A model generated the notes under the pieces. It ran no database searches. It had not been told where the DNA came from and worked only from the letters and a program-made list of their open reading frames with translations. 19,596 nt of DNA from an uncultured Acetatifactor sp. (lineage in GTDB: Bacteria; Bacillota; Clostridia; Lachnospirales; Lachnospiraceae): NCBI RefSeq assembly GCF_910585425.1, contig NZ_CAJUCP010000033.1:1-19596 (forward strand), read 5' to 3'. The position numbers and the translations under genes were made by a program. The number at the start of each line of letters is the position of its first letter. Positions within the stretch are counted from its first letter, which is position 1. Shown one piece after another: positions 1 to 7,361 of this stretch.

Positions 1-411
1 CTTTTGGTCTTTGGCTTCTTTGGTTCGGAATAGTGTGGTGCTGGCGGTCTATCTGTTGTTTTCGGTTGCCTGTTTCTTTACCGTACATGAGCATAGACGA
101 TGTGTTATGGTACAAAGGCGGTTCGGTTCTTCGCGGCGTTGATAATGAACCGGTGAAGAGTTTCATGGACTCCATTGATTTTTCCGTCAAACTGTTTTAA
201 AATATCCATAGCATAGCTCCTTCCTGCGATTGGAGGGGCGAGGACATTGCTGGCGGGAGCCGCTATTACGGGATTCAACGGGATTTGCGGATAGAGGGAT
301 ATAATATATCGAAATTGCGAATCTGCTTTGAAATGACTTATATACACATTGTAAATGGCAGATAAGGATTTTATGCTCAAATATGTGAATGGGAATTTGA
401 CGAGGTATGAT
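1..411. other. Gene-poor left edge
   Basis: Apart from the small minus-strand ORF at 105-209, nothing here is convincingly coding. Two plus-strand frames are open from the window start (to 142 and to 200) and one carries a hydrophobic stretch, so the extreme left could be the tail of a membrane protein that begins outside the window, but neither reads like a recognisable family. The stretch before 412 is AT-rich and probably carries the promoter of the kinase-like gene; I see no clear -35/-10 pair. Confidence 0.3.
105..209 (-). CDS. Small hypothetical protein (34 aa), possibly a truncated gene
   Basis: A 34-residue ORF on the minus strand starts at an ATG (209-207) preceded by a very strong Shine-Dalgarno (AGGAAGGAG, 7 bases upstream). 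It begins MDILKQFDGKING and ends at TAA (105-107). The start looks like the beginning of a longer protein, while the last third (AAKNRTAFVP) reads as if a new sequence had been joined on, so this may be the surviving N-terminus of a broken gene. The plus strand is also open here from the window edge to position 200, but it encodes an implausible Trp/Cys-rich peptide without a start signal. I do not recognise a function. The call rests mainly on the ribosome binding site. Confidence 0.35.
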   Translation of the reverse strand: MDILKQFDGKINGVHETLHRFIINAAKNRTAFVP

Positions 412-876
412 ATGGCCACACTTCATTTGATGGTAGGATTACCGGGCAGTGGAAAAACCACAGAAGCGAAAAAATTGGAGCAGAAGTACAGAGCATTGAG
501 ATTGACGCCTGATGAGTGGCAATATTTTTTGTTCGGTCATGACATCTCAGACCCGGAACACGACGAGCGCCATACCAGGGTGGAGGAGCTCATGTGGGAA
601 ATTGCCGTAAAGGTATTAAAGGCGGGGGTGGATGTCATCCTTGATTTCGGATTTTGGACAAAATCAGAACGTGACGAATTCCGAAGAAAAGCCCATTCCT
701 TTGGAGCGGCTTCCAAAATCCACTATATGGATGTGCCTAAGGACATTATTTGGGAACGGCTATCTGCGCGCAATCAATTGGCCGGAAAGAACGCTGTTTT
801 TTATGTAGGGAAAGAAGAATTTGATGAATGGTCGGGATTATTTGAAATACCTGCAAAGGAAGAATTGGAACGATAG
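412..876 (+). CDS. P-loop AAA/kinase-like ATP-binding protein
   Basis: A 154-residue cytoplasmic protein with a Walker A motif almost at its N-terminus (GLPGSGKTT, residues 9-17), followed by TPDEW (32-36) and a beta-strand ending in DFGFW (78-82). This is the layout of small zeta-toxin-like/AAA_33 P-loop kinases, whose substrates are mostly unknown. I start at ATG 412 because GAGG lies 6 bases upstream and the Walker A strand begins at once; an in-frame ATG at 355 would add 19 residues and has no good ribosome binding site. The C-terminus (EELER) ends slightly early for the family, which often runs a few residues on, so a small truncation is possible. It stands alone in its transcription unit. 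A phosphotransferase role is inference from the fold. Confidence 0.8.
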   Translation: MATLHLMVGLPGSGKTTEAKKLEQKYRALRLTPDEWQYFLFGHDISDPEHDERHTRVEELMWEIAVKVLKAGVDVILDFGFWTKSERDEFRRKAHSFGAASKIHYMDVPKDIIWERLSARNQLAGKNAVFYVGKEEFDEWSGLFEIPAKEELER

Positions 877-1065
877 ATTCCTGCTTCTGCGTTGGGGATG
901 TTTTTCCGAAAAGGGAGAAAGATTGATTCCCTGGCGGTCTGCGAAATGTGCTATGGAATGGGGGACGCTGGCCGGGGGCTATGGAGAAATGGAGCGGGAT
1001 GGGGCTTTGTTTGCGGAACCCTTTGAGGGAGGCAGGCTGTAGCGGTACTGGGAGGAGAGGATGAT
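877..1065. other. Spacer before the importer lipoprotein gene
   Basis: About 190 bases between the kinase-like gene and the lipoprotein gene. A 73-codon frame crosses it (821-1042), but it overlaps the kinase gene out of frame, lacks a ribosome binding site and resembles no family I know. I looked for a cobalamin riboswitch because of the downstream importer and did not find its conserved core. Confidence 0.3.
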
Positions 1066-2103
1066 ATGAAGAAGTTTATTTTATGCATGATGCTTGGTGT
1101 GATGGCGGTAGGCCTGGCGGGCTGTGGTCAGGGAGGGAGCCAGGCGGAAGGCCAGGGCGGGAGTGGGTTGGAAAGCGAGGGCGGCGGCCAGGGAGATAGC
1201 CAGCGGTCAGGCGAGAGCGTTGGTCAGGAGGACAGCCAGGCTGGCCAGAAGGCATCCTATTCGTTCACAGACGATTTAGGCCGTGAAGTCACAGTGGAAT
1301 TCCATGAGCGTGTGGCGGCTCTGCTGGGGAGCTATGCGGACATGTGGATACTGGCGGGCGGGGAGGTCTGCGCAGCGCCGGAGGATGCTTTCGTGGATCT
1401 GGATCTCCCCCTGGCGGCGGATGCCGTGAACCTGGGAGAGACCAAGCGCCTCAGCCTGGAGCTCCTGCTCTCCGCAGACCCCGATTTCGTCCTGGCCAGC
1501 ACCAACACCAGCCAGCATCTGGAGTGGCAATCGTCCCTGGAGGGCGCCGGCATCACAGTGGCCTATTTTGACGTGTCCCGCTTTGAAGACTACCTGCGCG
1601 TCTTGAAAACCTGCACGGACATCACAGGACAGCCGGAGCGCTACACCCAATATGGAACGGATATCCAGAAAGAAATAAACGATATACTGGACAGGAATGC
1701 CGGAAAGAGCGCCCCCGCCGTACTGTCCATGCGTGCTTCCGCCACCAGCATACGGGCAAAAGGCAACCGCGGCAACGTGCTGGGCGAGATGCTGGAGAGC
1801 TTCGGCTGCACCAATATCGCGGACACCGACGACAGCCTGCTGGAGAACTTAAGCCTGGAGAGCATCATGCTGATGAATCCGGATCTGATACTGATCGTCC
1901 AGTCCGGCGACGATATCCAGGGCACCCAGGAGAACATCGAGAACATGTTCCGGGAGAATCCCCTCTGGAAGGAGCTGGACGCCGTGAAGAGCGGACAGGT
2001 GCACATCCTGGACAAGCATCTGTACAACCTGAAGCCCAATGCCCGGTGGGCGGAAGCCTATGAAGAGCTGGAGAGACTTTTGTACCCCGGCTCTGACGAT
2101 TGA
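1066..2103 (+). CDS. ABC transporter substrate-binding lipoprotein (iron-siderophore/cobalamin type)
   Basis: A 345-residue lipoprotein. Residues 1-20 form a lipoprotein signal peptide ending in the lipobox LAGC, with Cys20 as the lipidation site. Residues 21-65 are a Gly/Ser/Gln/Glu-rich linker to the membrane, and from about residue 67 comes the periplasmic-binding fold of the BtuF/FhuD/FepB class (DDLGREV strand, then the LGETKRLSLELLLSADPDFVL region, typical of PF01497). It should capture ferric siderophore, heme or cobalamin outside the membrane and hand it to the FecCD permease encoded at 2600. GGAGAGG sits upstream of the ATG. No riboswitch or Fur box could be recognised upstream, so the ligand cannot be decided. 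The gene is GC-rich like the permease and ATPase genes. Confidence 0.9.
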   Translation: MKKFILCMMLGVMAVGLAGCGQGGSQAEGQGGSGLESEGGGQGDSQRSGESVGQEDSQAGQKASYSFTDDLGREVTVEFHERVAALLGSYADMWILAGGEVCAAPEDAFVDLDLPLAADAVNLGETKRLSLELLLSADPDFVLASTNTSQHLEWQSSLEGAGITVAYFDVSRFEDYLRVLKTCTDITGQPERYTQYGTDIQKEINDILDRNAGKSAPAVLSMRASATSIRAKGNRGNVLGEMLESFGCTNIADTDDSLLENLSLESIMLMNPDLILIVQSGDDIQGTQENIENMFRENPLWKELDAVKSGQVHILDKHLYNLKPNARWAEAYEELERLLYPGSDD

Positions 2104-2599
2104 AACGGATATGGAAAGCCCCTCCCATTTTTCAGGGAAATCATTTTACAGGGAAACTGGATGGAAAATTCCGAACTGGTCGGAAAGGACGGAAAGACCC
2201 ACGGAACCGGACTTTTTTGCCTGCCACAGCATAGAAGTATTCATTACGGCTACGCCGGAACCTGCCTACGGCATAAAGGTAAACGGATTGGCCGGCTGAT
2301 GCCCGGTAAACCGTACTTTAGTGAGTGAATTGGATTACAATTAAGATTGATTCTCGTCAAAGCTGCGTACCGGCAGTTCTTTACGGCTCTTGAACAGACT
2401 GTGGAGGAATTGACAAAATGTTTTCTCCTTGAATTTGGAGAGAATAGGGAACTGTCTTTTGGAAGATGCCGTTGCCTGAAATCCTTCAACGAGCTTTATG
2501 ACGGCTTAGCGGATTTATAGTGAAACTCCTCCCGGCAGAGCTGCGGGGAATGAGACCCGGAGAGACGAGACATCAAGACAGGACGGAGGGAATCCCTGT
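2104..2599. other. 496-base spacer with an orphan open frame
   Basis: This unusually long gap splits the substrate-binding and permease genes of one importer. Its first 220 bases hold nothing recognisable. From 2329 to 2520 one plus frame stays open for 63 codons without any ATG and has protein-like composition (an amphipathic stretch including FFTALEQTVEELTKCF, then FNELYDGLADL before the TAG). No ribosome binding site precedes its TTG (2347). It may be the tail of a decayed gene. The last 80 bases lead into the permease gene. Confidence 0.35.
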
Positions 2600-3595
2600 A
2601 TGGACAGTAAGAAGCATAACCGGCTGCTGCTCGGGGGCGGCATAGCCGTCTGCCTTTTGATTGGAGTGATGAGCCTGTGCCTGGGGAATATCCATTTTTC
2701 GCCGATACAATTGTTGCAGCTCCTGCAGGGGGACGGGGACAGCGTGAGCCGCAGCATTCTGCTGTACGCCAGGCTTCCGCGCACCCTTGCTTCGCTGGCG
2801 GCCGGGGCGGCGCTGGCGGTGTCCGGGGCGGTGCTGCAGAACGTGCTGGCCAACAGGCTGGCTTCCCCCGGCATCATCGGGGTCAACGCCGGGGCTGGGC
2901 TGGGGGTGACGCTTGCCTGCGCCGCCGGAACCCTGTCCGGCCTGGGGGTGTCCTGGGCGGCTTTCGGCGGCAGCCTGATCACCGTCCTGTGCATCTTTCT
3001 GTTCTCCCGCCGCACCAATGCTTCCAAGACTACGGTCATTTTAGGCGGCGTGGCGCTGAACAGCATCCTGAACGCCATCTGCGAGTCCGTGACCGTGCTG
3101 GACACGGATGTGGCCATGCTGAGCATCGATTTCCGGGTGGGCGGGTTTTCGGCGGTTTCCTACCCCCGTCTGCTGCCGGCGGCCATCTTGATTCTGCTGG
3201 CGCTGACGGCGCTGTTCACCTTGTGCAATGAGCTGGACGTGGTGACGCTGGGGGATGAGACGGCTCAGGGGGTGGGGCTGGCAGTGGGGAAGTACCGCAT
3301 GGTGTTTTTGGTGCTGGCGGCCTTGCTGGCGGGGGCGGCGGTGAGCTTCTCGGGGCTTCTGGGCTTCGTAGGGCTGATCGTGCCCCATTTCATCCGCAGG
3401 TTCACAGGCAACGAGAGCAGACGGCTCCTGCCGATGTGCGCGGTGGCAGGGGCAGGGTTCGTCACCCTCTGCGACCTGGCGGCCAGGCTGCTGTTCGCCC
3501 CCTATGAGCTGCCGGTGGGGATTTTGATGTCCGTGGTGGGGGGCCCGGTCTTCCTGTATATGCTGATACGCCATAAGGGAGGGCATGCCGGGTGA
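2600..3595 (+). CDS. FecCD-family ABC importer permease
   Basis: A 331-residue polytopic membrane protein of the FecCD/BtuC family (PF01032), the usual full length. Visible family features are an N-terminal membrane helix (residues 9-29), the conserved ARLPRTLASLAAGAALAVSGA block (about 57-77), the LASPGIIGVNAGA segment (92-104), and the GLLGFVGLIVPHFIRR loop (about 256-271) that contacts the ATPase. It forms the transmembrane channel for the metal chelate delivered by the lipoprotein encoded upstream and is energised by the ATPase encoded at 4138. Only one permease gene is present, which suggests a homodimeric channel. The Shine-Dalgarno (GACGGAGGG) lies just before ATG 2600. Very high GC content matches the other importer genes. 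Confidence 0.93.
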   Translation: MDSKKHNRLLLGGGIAVCLLIGVMSLCLGNIHFSPIQLLQLLQGDGDSVSRSILLYARLPRTLASLAAGAALAVSGAVLQNVLANRLASPGIIGVNAGAGLGVTLACAAGTLSGLGVSWAAFGGSLITVLCIFLFSRRTNASKTTVILGGVALNSILNAICESVTVLDTDVAMLSIDFRVGGFSAVSYPRLLPAAILILLALTALFTLCNELDVVTLGDETAQGVGLAVGKYRMVFLVLAALLAGAAVSFSGLLGFVGLIVPHFIRRFTGNESRRLLPMCAVAGAGFVTLCDLAARLLFAPYELPVGILMSVVGGPVFLYMLIRHKGGHAG

Positions 3596-3674
3596 AGGAG
3601 CAATTGGGTTCTTTGGCAGTTGGGCATTGTATTTAGTTCTTTTTGGTATTTTGTACCCATTTAAAATAGATTAA

Positions 3675-3922
3675 AATTATCCCGTTCTCACTGAGAAATG
3701 GGCAGTGGAAATTGCGGCAAGATGGAATGTAGAATATAACGATGACTATAAACGTTATGTGACAAAATTCGAGATGGATGATACTTAGTGTGGCAATTTG
3801 AAGTCCATCAGGTTGGAGACGAGTATCAGAAAGAGTTAGGGATTCCGGCAGAAAGATTAGAAGAATTTAATCTACATATTGTTGGGAAAATAGATATCAT
3901 CAACGTGTTCTCAAGCCATTGA
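3675..3922 (+). pseudogene. Broken 'ADP-ribosylation/crystallin J1'-type small protein
   Basis: Two adjacent open pieces belong to one family. Piece one (3675-3788) reads YPVLTEKWAVEIAARWN and onward to KFEMDDT, then a TAG. Piece two, in another frame (3788-3922), continues WQFEVHQVGDEYQKELG, IPAERLEEFN, and ends INVFSSH. Together they match from memory the C-terminal two thirds of the short Clostridia proteins annotated 'ADP-ribosylation/crystallin J1' (a YPVLNEEYAIEIA-like start and an IPAEELEEFN-like end). One missing base at about 3786-3788 would restore the frame (TA-GTG to TAN-GTG). The N-terminal third is absent: an in-frame TAA stands at 3672 and no start codon is found. It sits in the spacer between permease and ATPase genes. 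The function of intact relatives is not established. Confidence 0.65.
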
Positions 3923-4037
3923 AAAATTGCTGTTTGCGGAGTAGTGAATGAGGGCATTTTTCCGAAAATGGAGTTGTTTTTTCCAAAAAAGGAGAGGATA
4001 ATTTGACCGGAAAAGGGGATGACGGGCAGGATTCACG

Positions 4038-4097
4038 GGGACGGAAGCCACAGGGATGGAAGCCATGGGGACGGAAACCAAAGGAGCGGTGCCCACA
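4038..4097 (+). repeat. Degenerate 15-base tandem repeat, about four units
   Basis: Units start at 4038, 4053, 4068 and 4083. The first three share the pattern GGGAYGGAARCCAYR and the fourth is diverged. In the frame of the downstream ATPase they would encode repeated G-[RW]-K-P blocks. They lie just upstream of the preferred ATPase start, where a TTG start (4003) with a good Shine-Dalgarno (GGAGAGG) would place them inside an N-terminal extension. Confidence 0.6.
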
Positions 4098-4137
4098 GAG
4101 ACAGTCGCAAGAGGACGGGATGCAAAGGAACAACGCA

Positions 4138-4902
4138 ATGATTGAAATGCAGCAGGTTCGAGCCGGATACGGAAAAACGGAGATCCTCCACGGGGTGGAC
4201 TTCCGGGCAGAAAGAGGAGAAATCACCACGATCATCGGCACCAACGGCAGCGGCAAGAGCACCCTGCTGCGGGCGCTGCTGGGCTTTCTGCCCATTTCGG
4301 CAGGGGATGTGAAGATTGACGGAATTTCGATAAAAAATATGTCCCGGGCGGAACTGGCCAGAAGCATCGCCTATCTGCCCCAGGGAAAGAACGTGCCCGA
4401 CATCTCGGCGGGGCGCATGGTGCTCCACGGGCGGTTCCCCTACCTGAGCTATCCCAGGAGATACACAGAGCCGGATTTCCGGATAGCCAGGGAAGCCATG
4501 GAGCAGATGGGGATTGGGAATCTGGCCGAAAGGCAGATGGCGCAGCTCTCCGGGGGCATGCGGCAGAAAGTGTATCTCGCCATGGCTCTGGCCAGCCAGG
4601 CGCCCGCCATCGCCATGGACGAGCCCACCACCTACCTGGACATCGGGCAGCAGGTGAAGCTGGCGGGAATCGTCCGGCGGCTGTCCGGGGAGGGCAAGAC
4701 GATTGTCCTGGTGCTCCACGACATCCTGCTTGCCCTGAAGATTTCCCACCGCATTGCCGCCGTAGCCGAGGGGGAGATTGTCTGGGGCGGCACACCGGAG
4801 GAAATGCTGGCGCAGAAGGTAGCTGAGCGTCTCTACGGCGTGGCCGTGGGAGCCGCCAGGACGGAGACGGGGATGCAGTATTATTATGAAATCAGGGACT
4901 GA
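4138..4902 (+). CDS. FecE-type ABC importer ATPase
   Basis: A 254-residue ATP-binding subunit that powers the FecCD importer at the inner membrane face. It shows Walker A (GTNGSGKST, 34-42), Q-loop Gln82, ABC signature LSGGM (137-141), Walker B (IAMDEP, 158-163) and H-loop His194. I start at ATG 4138 because AAAGGA lies 8 bases upstream, the first strand (IEMQQVRAGYG) follows at once, and the length then matches the family. Two longer forms are possible: ATG 4120 (GAGG upstream) and TTG 4003 (GGAGAGG upstream), the latter adding a basic, repeat-coded tail of about 45 residues. The gene closes the importer set and faces the minus-strand ABC exporter genes, with only 99 bases between the convergent stops. 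Confidence 0.9.
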   Translation: MIEMQQVRAGYGKTEILHGVDFRAERGEITTIIGTNGSGKSTLLRALLGFLPISAGDVKIDGISIKNMSRAELARSIAYLPQGKNVPDISAGRMVLHGRFPYLSYPRRYTEPDFRIAREAMEQMGIGNLAERQMAQLSGGMRQKVYLAMALASQAPAIAMDEPTTYLDIGQQVKLAGIVRRLSGEGKTIVLVLHDILLALKISHRIAAVAEGEIVWGGTPEEMLAQKVAERLYGVAVGAARTETGMQYYYEIRD

Positions 4903-5001
4903 AGCCGGACAGTTGCTGCGGCGGGAAAAGCCCCAGGTCGGAGAAAAGCCCCAAGACACGAAAGCGAGAAGAACCCCCGCCCCCAATACTCCGCGAAACG
5001 C

Positions 5002-5661
5002 CTAAAACTCCCGCCGTCCATACAGCCAAAGAGACAGCAAGCAGGAGAAGGCCAGCAGCATCCCCCCTGCCGCAAACATCCCGCCACTGACTACCAATAA
5101 GTGGTCAGAAGCATACACCAGAAGATTCAGAAGAAACCCATTTCCCGCCATAGCATCATATTCCAGCATGGCCACATAAATCAGGCAAATGAGCACCGCC
5201 GGCACATAATACCCCCAGACCTTTCCCCGCTGATACCCCATTTTGAACAGCAGCGGATACATGGCCAGGCTCATGATTCCATAGAAAAGAAAACTGAAGG
5301 AAATCAGCGCCAGGTTCCATCTGAAATCCGGATACCATTTTGAGAGGGACACCAGGTTGGCCAGGGGCATCATGGCCAAACCCAGCAGAACTCCCACTGC
5401 GAACAGCAGAAACGACAGCACATATCTGCCCAGGACGACAGAGCGTCTGTCCACCGGCAGAGTCAGATAGAGCCGGTTCAGATCCCCCTTCTCCTCTACG
5501 GCGAAAGGGTTCAGAGAGAAGGAAAACAGCAGGAAGGCTCCCATGGGCACCAGGAAGATAGGGGACAGGCATCCCACTGTGAACAGGCAGACAGGAATCA
5601 TCAGAAACCTGATGCGATAACATTTCATGGCAGACCAGTTCAATCTCAACATTTTAAGCAT
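5002..5661 (-). CDS. ABC-2 type transporter permease
   Basis: A 219-residue integral membrane protein with about six hydrophobic helices and, between the first pair and the rest, the cytoplasmic segment EEKGDLNRLYLTLPVDRRSVV, whose L-x-LP-V-x-R-x-x-V pattern is typical of small ABC-2 permeases (ABC2_membrane_5-like). Paired with the ATPase encoded just upstream (the two genes overlap by 8 bases), it should form an exporter. In relatives such GntR-ATPase-permease sets act in antibiotic or cell-envelope stress. It begins MLKMLRLNW. It is the last gene of the minus-strand operon; no convincing terminator hairpin follows in the short gap to the convergent importer ATPase gene. Confidence 0.85.
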   Translation of the reverse strand: MLKMLRLNWSAMKCYRIRFLMIPVCLFTVGCLSPIFLVPMGAFLLFSFSLNPFAVEEKGDLNRLYLTLPVDRRSVVLGRYVLSFLLFAVGVLLGLAMMPLANLVSLSKWYPDFRWNLALISFSFLFYGIMSLAMYPLLFKMGYQRGKVWGYYVPAVLICLIYVAMLEYDAMAGNGFLLNLLVYASDHLLVVSGGMFAAGGMLLAFSCLLSLWLYGRREF

Positions 5662-6502
5662 TCTTCTTATTCCTTTCCATATAAACTACCACATCCCCTA
5701 TCGTGGCCGGTTCCGTGACGGCGTCCGGGGGAAGCCCGCCTATCCGAGCCAGCTCCATAAGGCATTCGTAGCCGCTGCTGGACTGGCGCAGCCCGATGGC
5801 AGAATCTTTCTTTCCTTCAGGGAGCACATTGCCCCGTACCACGCAATAACGGGAAACCAGCTCATCCGTGTCGCCGGAATAGGAAATGGCGCCGCCGCTG
5901 ATATAGACGATGCGGTCGGCCAGCCGCTCCAGGTCGCTGGTGATATGGGTGGAAAACAGGATCGTGCGGTTCTCCGGAACCATATATTCCCGCAGAATGT
6001 CCAGCAGCTCGTCCCGGGCGGCAGGATCCAGCCCGCCGGTAGGTTCGTCCAGCAGAAGCAATCGGGTATTGCGGGAGAGATGGACAGCCATGGCCAGCTT
6101 CTGTTTCATGCCCCGGGAAAAGCTCCTGAATTTCTTCCTGGCATCAAGGCCGAAGCGGGACAGATAATTCCTGTACCGGGCGCTGTCCCAACCGGGATAG
6201 AAGGGGGCAAGGCTCCTCTCGATATCCAGCGGCGTCCATTCCTCCTGATAATAAGGCTGGTCGAACAGGATGCCGATTTCACCTTTCCCGGCGGAGTCGC
6301 CCACGGGACGCCCCAGCAGGCGGATATCCCCGCTGTCGGGAAAAGCCAGCCCGGCCAGCATCCGCAGGGTGGTGGACTTCCCGGCTCCGTTGGGCCCTAC
6401 GAAGCCGCAGCAGAGCCCCTGGGGCACGGTGAAGCTGATGCTTTTCAGGGAAAATCCCGGGTAGGTCTTGCATAGATCATGGATTTCAATGGCATTGCTC
6501 AT
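5654..6502 (-). CDS. ABC exporter ATPase (YtrB/BcrA type)
   Basis: A 282-residue ATP-binding subunit with Walker A (GPNGAGKST, 36-44), a signature in the form FSRGMKQK (about 128-135, replacing LSGGQ, as usual in this subfamily), Walker B (LLLLDEPTGGLDP, 148-160) and switch His186. The C-terminal extension after about residue 215 is the regulatory tail seen in drug-export ATPases. It overlaps the repressor gene upstream by 17 bases and the permease gene downstream by 8 bases, so the three are translationally coupled. The pairing with a YtrA-type regulator points to an exporter induced by cell-wall-active or other antimicrobial compounds; the substrate cannot be read from sequence. Confidence 0.92.
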   Translation of the reverse strand: MSNAIEIHDLCKTYPGFSLKSISFTVPQGLCCGFVGPNGAGKSTTLRMLAGLAFPDSGDIRLLGRPVGDSAGKGEIGILFDQPYYQEEWTPLDIERSLAPFYPGWDSARYRNYLSRFGLDARKKFRSFSRGMKQKLAMAVHLSRNTRLLLLDEPTGGLDPAARDELLDILREYMVPENRTILFSTHITSDLERLADRIVYISGGAISYSGDTDELVSRYCVVRGNVLPEGKKDSAIGLRQSSSGYECLMELARIGGLPPDAVTEPATIGDVVVYMERNKKNA

Positions 6503-6863
6503 GGAAAATTTCCTCCAATCTGTCTTGTAATTGCGCCAGGCTCAAACCTGCCGCCTTTCCTTTTTCCACCGCTGCCCCAAGGGCTTCGTCGATGCTCTGC
6601 AGATACTGGCGGCGAACCATTTCCGCATCGCCTTTGACGAAGCACCCCCGCCCCTGTACAGTGTAGATCAGCCCCTCCGCCTCCAGGTCGCTGTAGGCTC
6701 TGGTGGTAGTGATGACGCTGACCCGCAGGTCTCTTGCCAGTTGCCGCATGGAGGTAAGGGGCTGGTCGGGGGTCAGCTGGCCGTTCAGGATCTGGGCTTT
6801 GATCTGGACTTTGATCTGCTCATAGGTGGGGATTTCGCTTTGCAGGGAAAGGTGGATGTTCAT
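6486..6863 (-). CDS. GntR-family transcriptional regulator (YtrA subfamily)
   Basis: A 125-residue DNA-binding protein with an N-terminal GntR winged helix (IPTYEQIKVQIKAQI, then SMRQLARDLRVSV as the recognition region, and the wing IYTVQGRGCFV around 66-76) and only a short helical tail instead of a ligand domain, which defines the YtrA subfamily. The start at 6863 is fixed by AGGAGA upstream; a longer frame reaching 7109 would run through the promoter and is rejected. It is the first gene of the exporter operon and very likely represses it, because a dyad overlaps the promoter's -10 box (6941-6964). Confidence 0.9.
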   Translation of the reverse strand: MNIHLSLQSEIPTYEQIKVQIKAQILNGQLTPDQPLTSMRQLARDLRVSVITTTRAYSDLEAEGLIYTVQGRGCFVKGDAEMVRRQYLQSIDEALGAAVEKGKAAGLSLAQLQDRLEEIFHEQCH

Positions 6864-6940
6864 TTTTTCATCATCTCCTGTCTGGGGTTCTATACAGCCC
6901 CACCGTTTTCTGGTATGGCGATGTGTTCTTTTACAGAGAA

Positions 6941-6964
6941 CATACTGTATATATTGAGTATATG
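6941..6964. promoter_or_regulatory. Imperfect dyad, probable operator of the YtrA-type repressor
   Basis: The 24-base element has half-sites CATACT (left) and the reverse complement of CATATACT (right) around an AT-rich centre. It covers the -10 box and probable start site of the regulator's own promoter, the place where an autorepressor would bind. Assignment to this regulator is inference from position and symmetry. Confidence 0.55.
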
Positions 6965-6985
6965 CACTATAAGCATGAATGTCAA
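6957..6985 (-). promoter_or_regulatory. Consensus sigma-A promoter of the GntR-ABC operon
   Basis: Read on the minus strand: -35 TTGACA (6985-6980), exactly 17 bases of spacer, -10 TATACT (6962-6957). Transcription would start near 6950, leaving a leader of about 87 bases before the regulator's ATG. A second TTGACA copy lies further upstream (about 7006-7001) without a matching -10. Confidence 0.8.
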
Positions 6986-7110
6986 GAGGAAAATAAAAAA
7001 TGTCAAAAGCGTTCCCACCGCGCCTCAACGCTGATACTTCTTTGCCATGGGTACACGATTCCGCAGGATTCCGAAAAGGGAGAAATTGTATCGCTTTTCC
7101 GATGGGCATG

Positions 7111-7119
7111 TGATATACT
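7111..7119 (+). promoter_or_regulatory. Extended -10 promoter element for the DUF4869 operon
   Basis: TGA-TATACT forms an extended -10 (TGN plus a good hexamer at 7114-7119). No strong -35 lies 16-18 bases upstream. Transcription would begin near 7126, giving a leader of about 235 bases before ATG 7362. Confidence 0.45.
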
Positions 7120-7361
7120 GAACAATGTAATGCCGTAATTTTGCCCGACAGGACGGCAGGGCATGCAATGTGGCGGCATTTAAAAGAGACGGTCTTAAAA
7201 AGAAGAATAGGCTCTCGGAATTTTAGGCAGCAGAATCAGGCATTGGGGTCGGACAGCATCTGGAACAGCGGGGGAAGCGGCTCAGAGGAGCTTCGGGGAG
7301 CCACGTAGTATGCGGCATGGGGATTCCGAGAGGAAATAAGATTGTGCAGGAGGACAAGGCG

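Larger units (their letters stand above)
6864..7361. other. Divergent intergenic region, 498 bases
   Basis: The left part (6864-6985) is the leader, operator and promoter of the minus-strand repressor operon. The middle holds a plus-strand extended -10 (TGATATACT, 7111-7119) that probably drives the DUF4869 operon; its -35 is weak. The remaining leader of about 235 bases contains short GC-rich inverted pieces around 7279-7303 but no riboswitch or T-box that I recognise, and no plausible gene. Confidence 0.45.

Noticed and set aside
3..200. Plus-strand open frame from the window start
   Set aside because: It encodes a Trp/Cys-rich, implausible peptide, and the opposite strand carries a small ORF with a strong ribosome binding site.
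821..1042. 73-residue ORF after the kinase-like gene
   Set aside because: Overlaps the kinase gene out of frame, lacks a ribosome binding site and matches no family I know.
877..1065. Cobalamin riboswitch upstream of the importer lipoprotein gene
   Set aside because: The conserved core elements are not present in the right order.
4033..4986. 317-residue minus-strand ORF opposite the importer ATPase gene
   Set aside because: Shadow of a GC-rich gene whose plus-strand product has all ABC ATPase motifs.
6864..7109. N-terminal extension of the GntR regulator
   Set aside because: The extension crosses the promoter and operator, and AGGAGA precedes the internal start at 6863.
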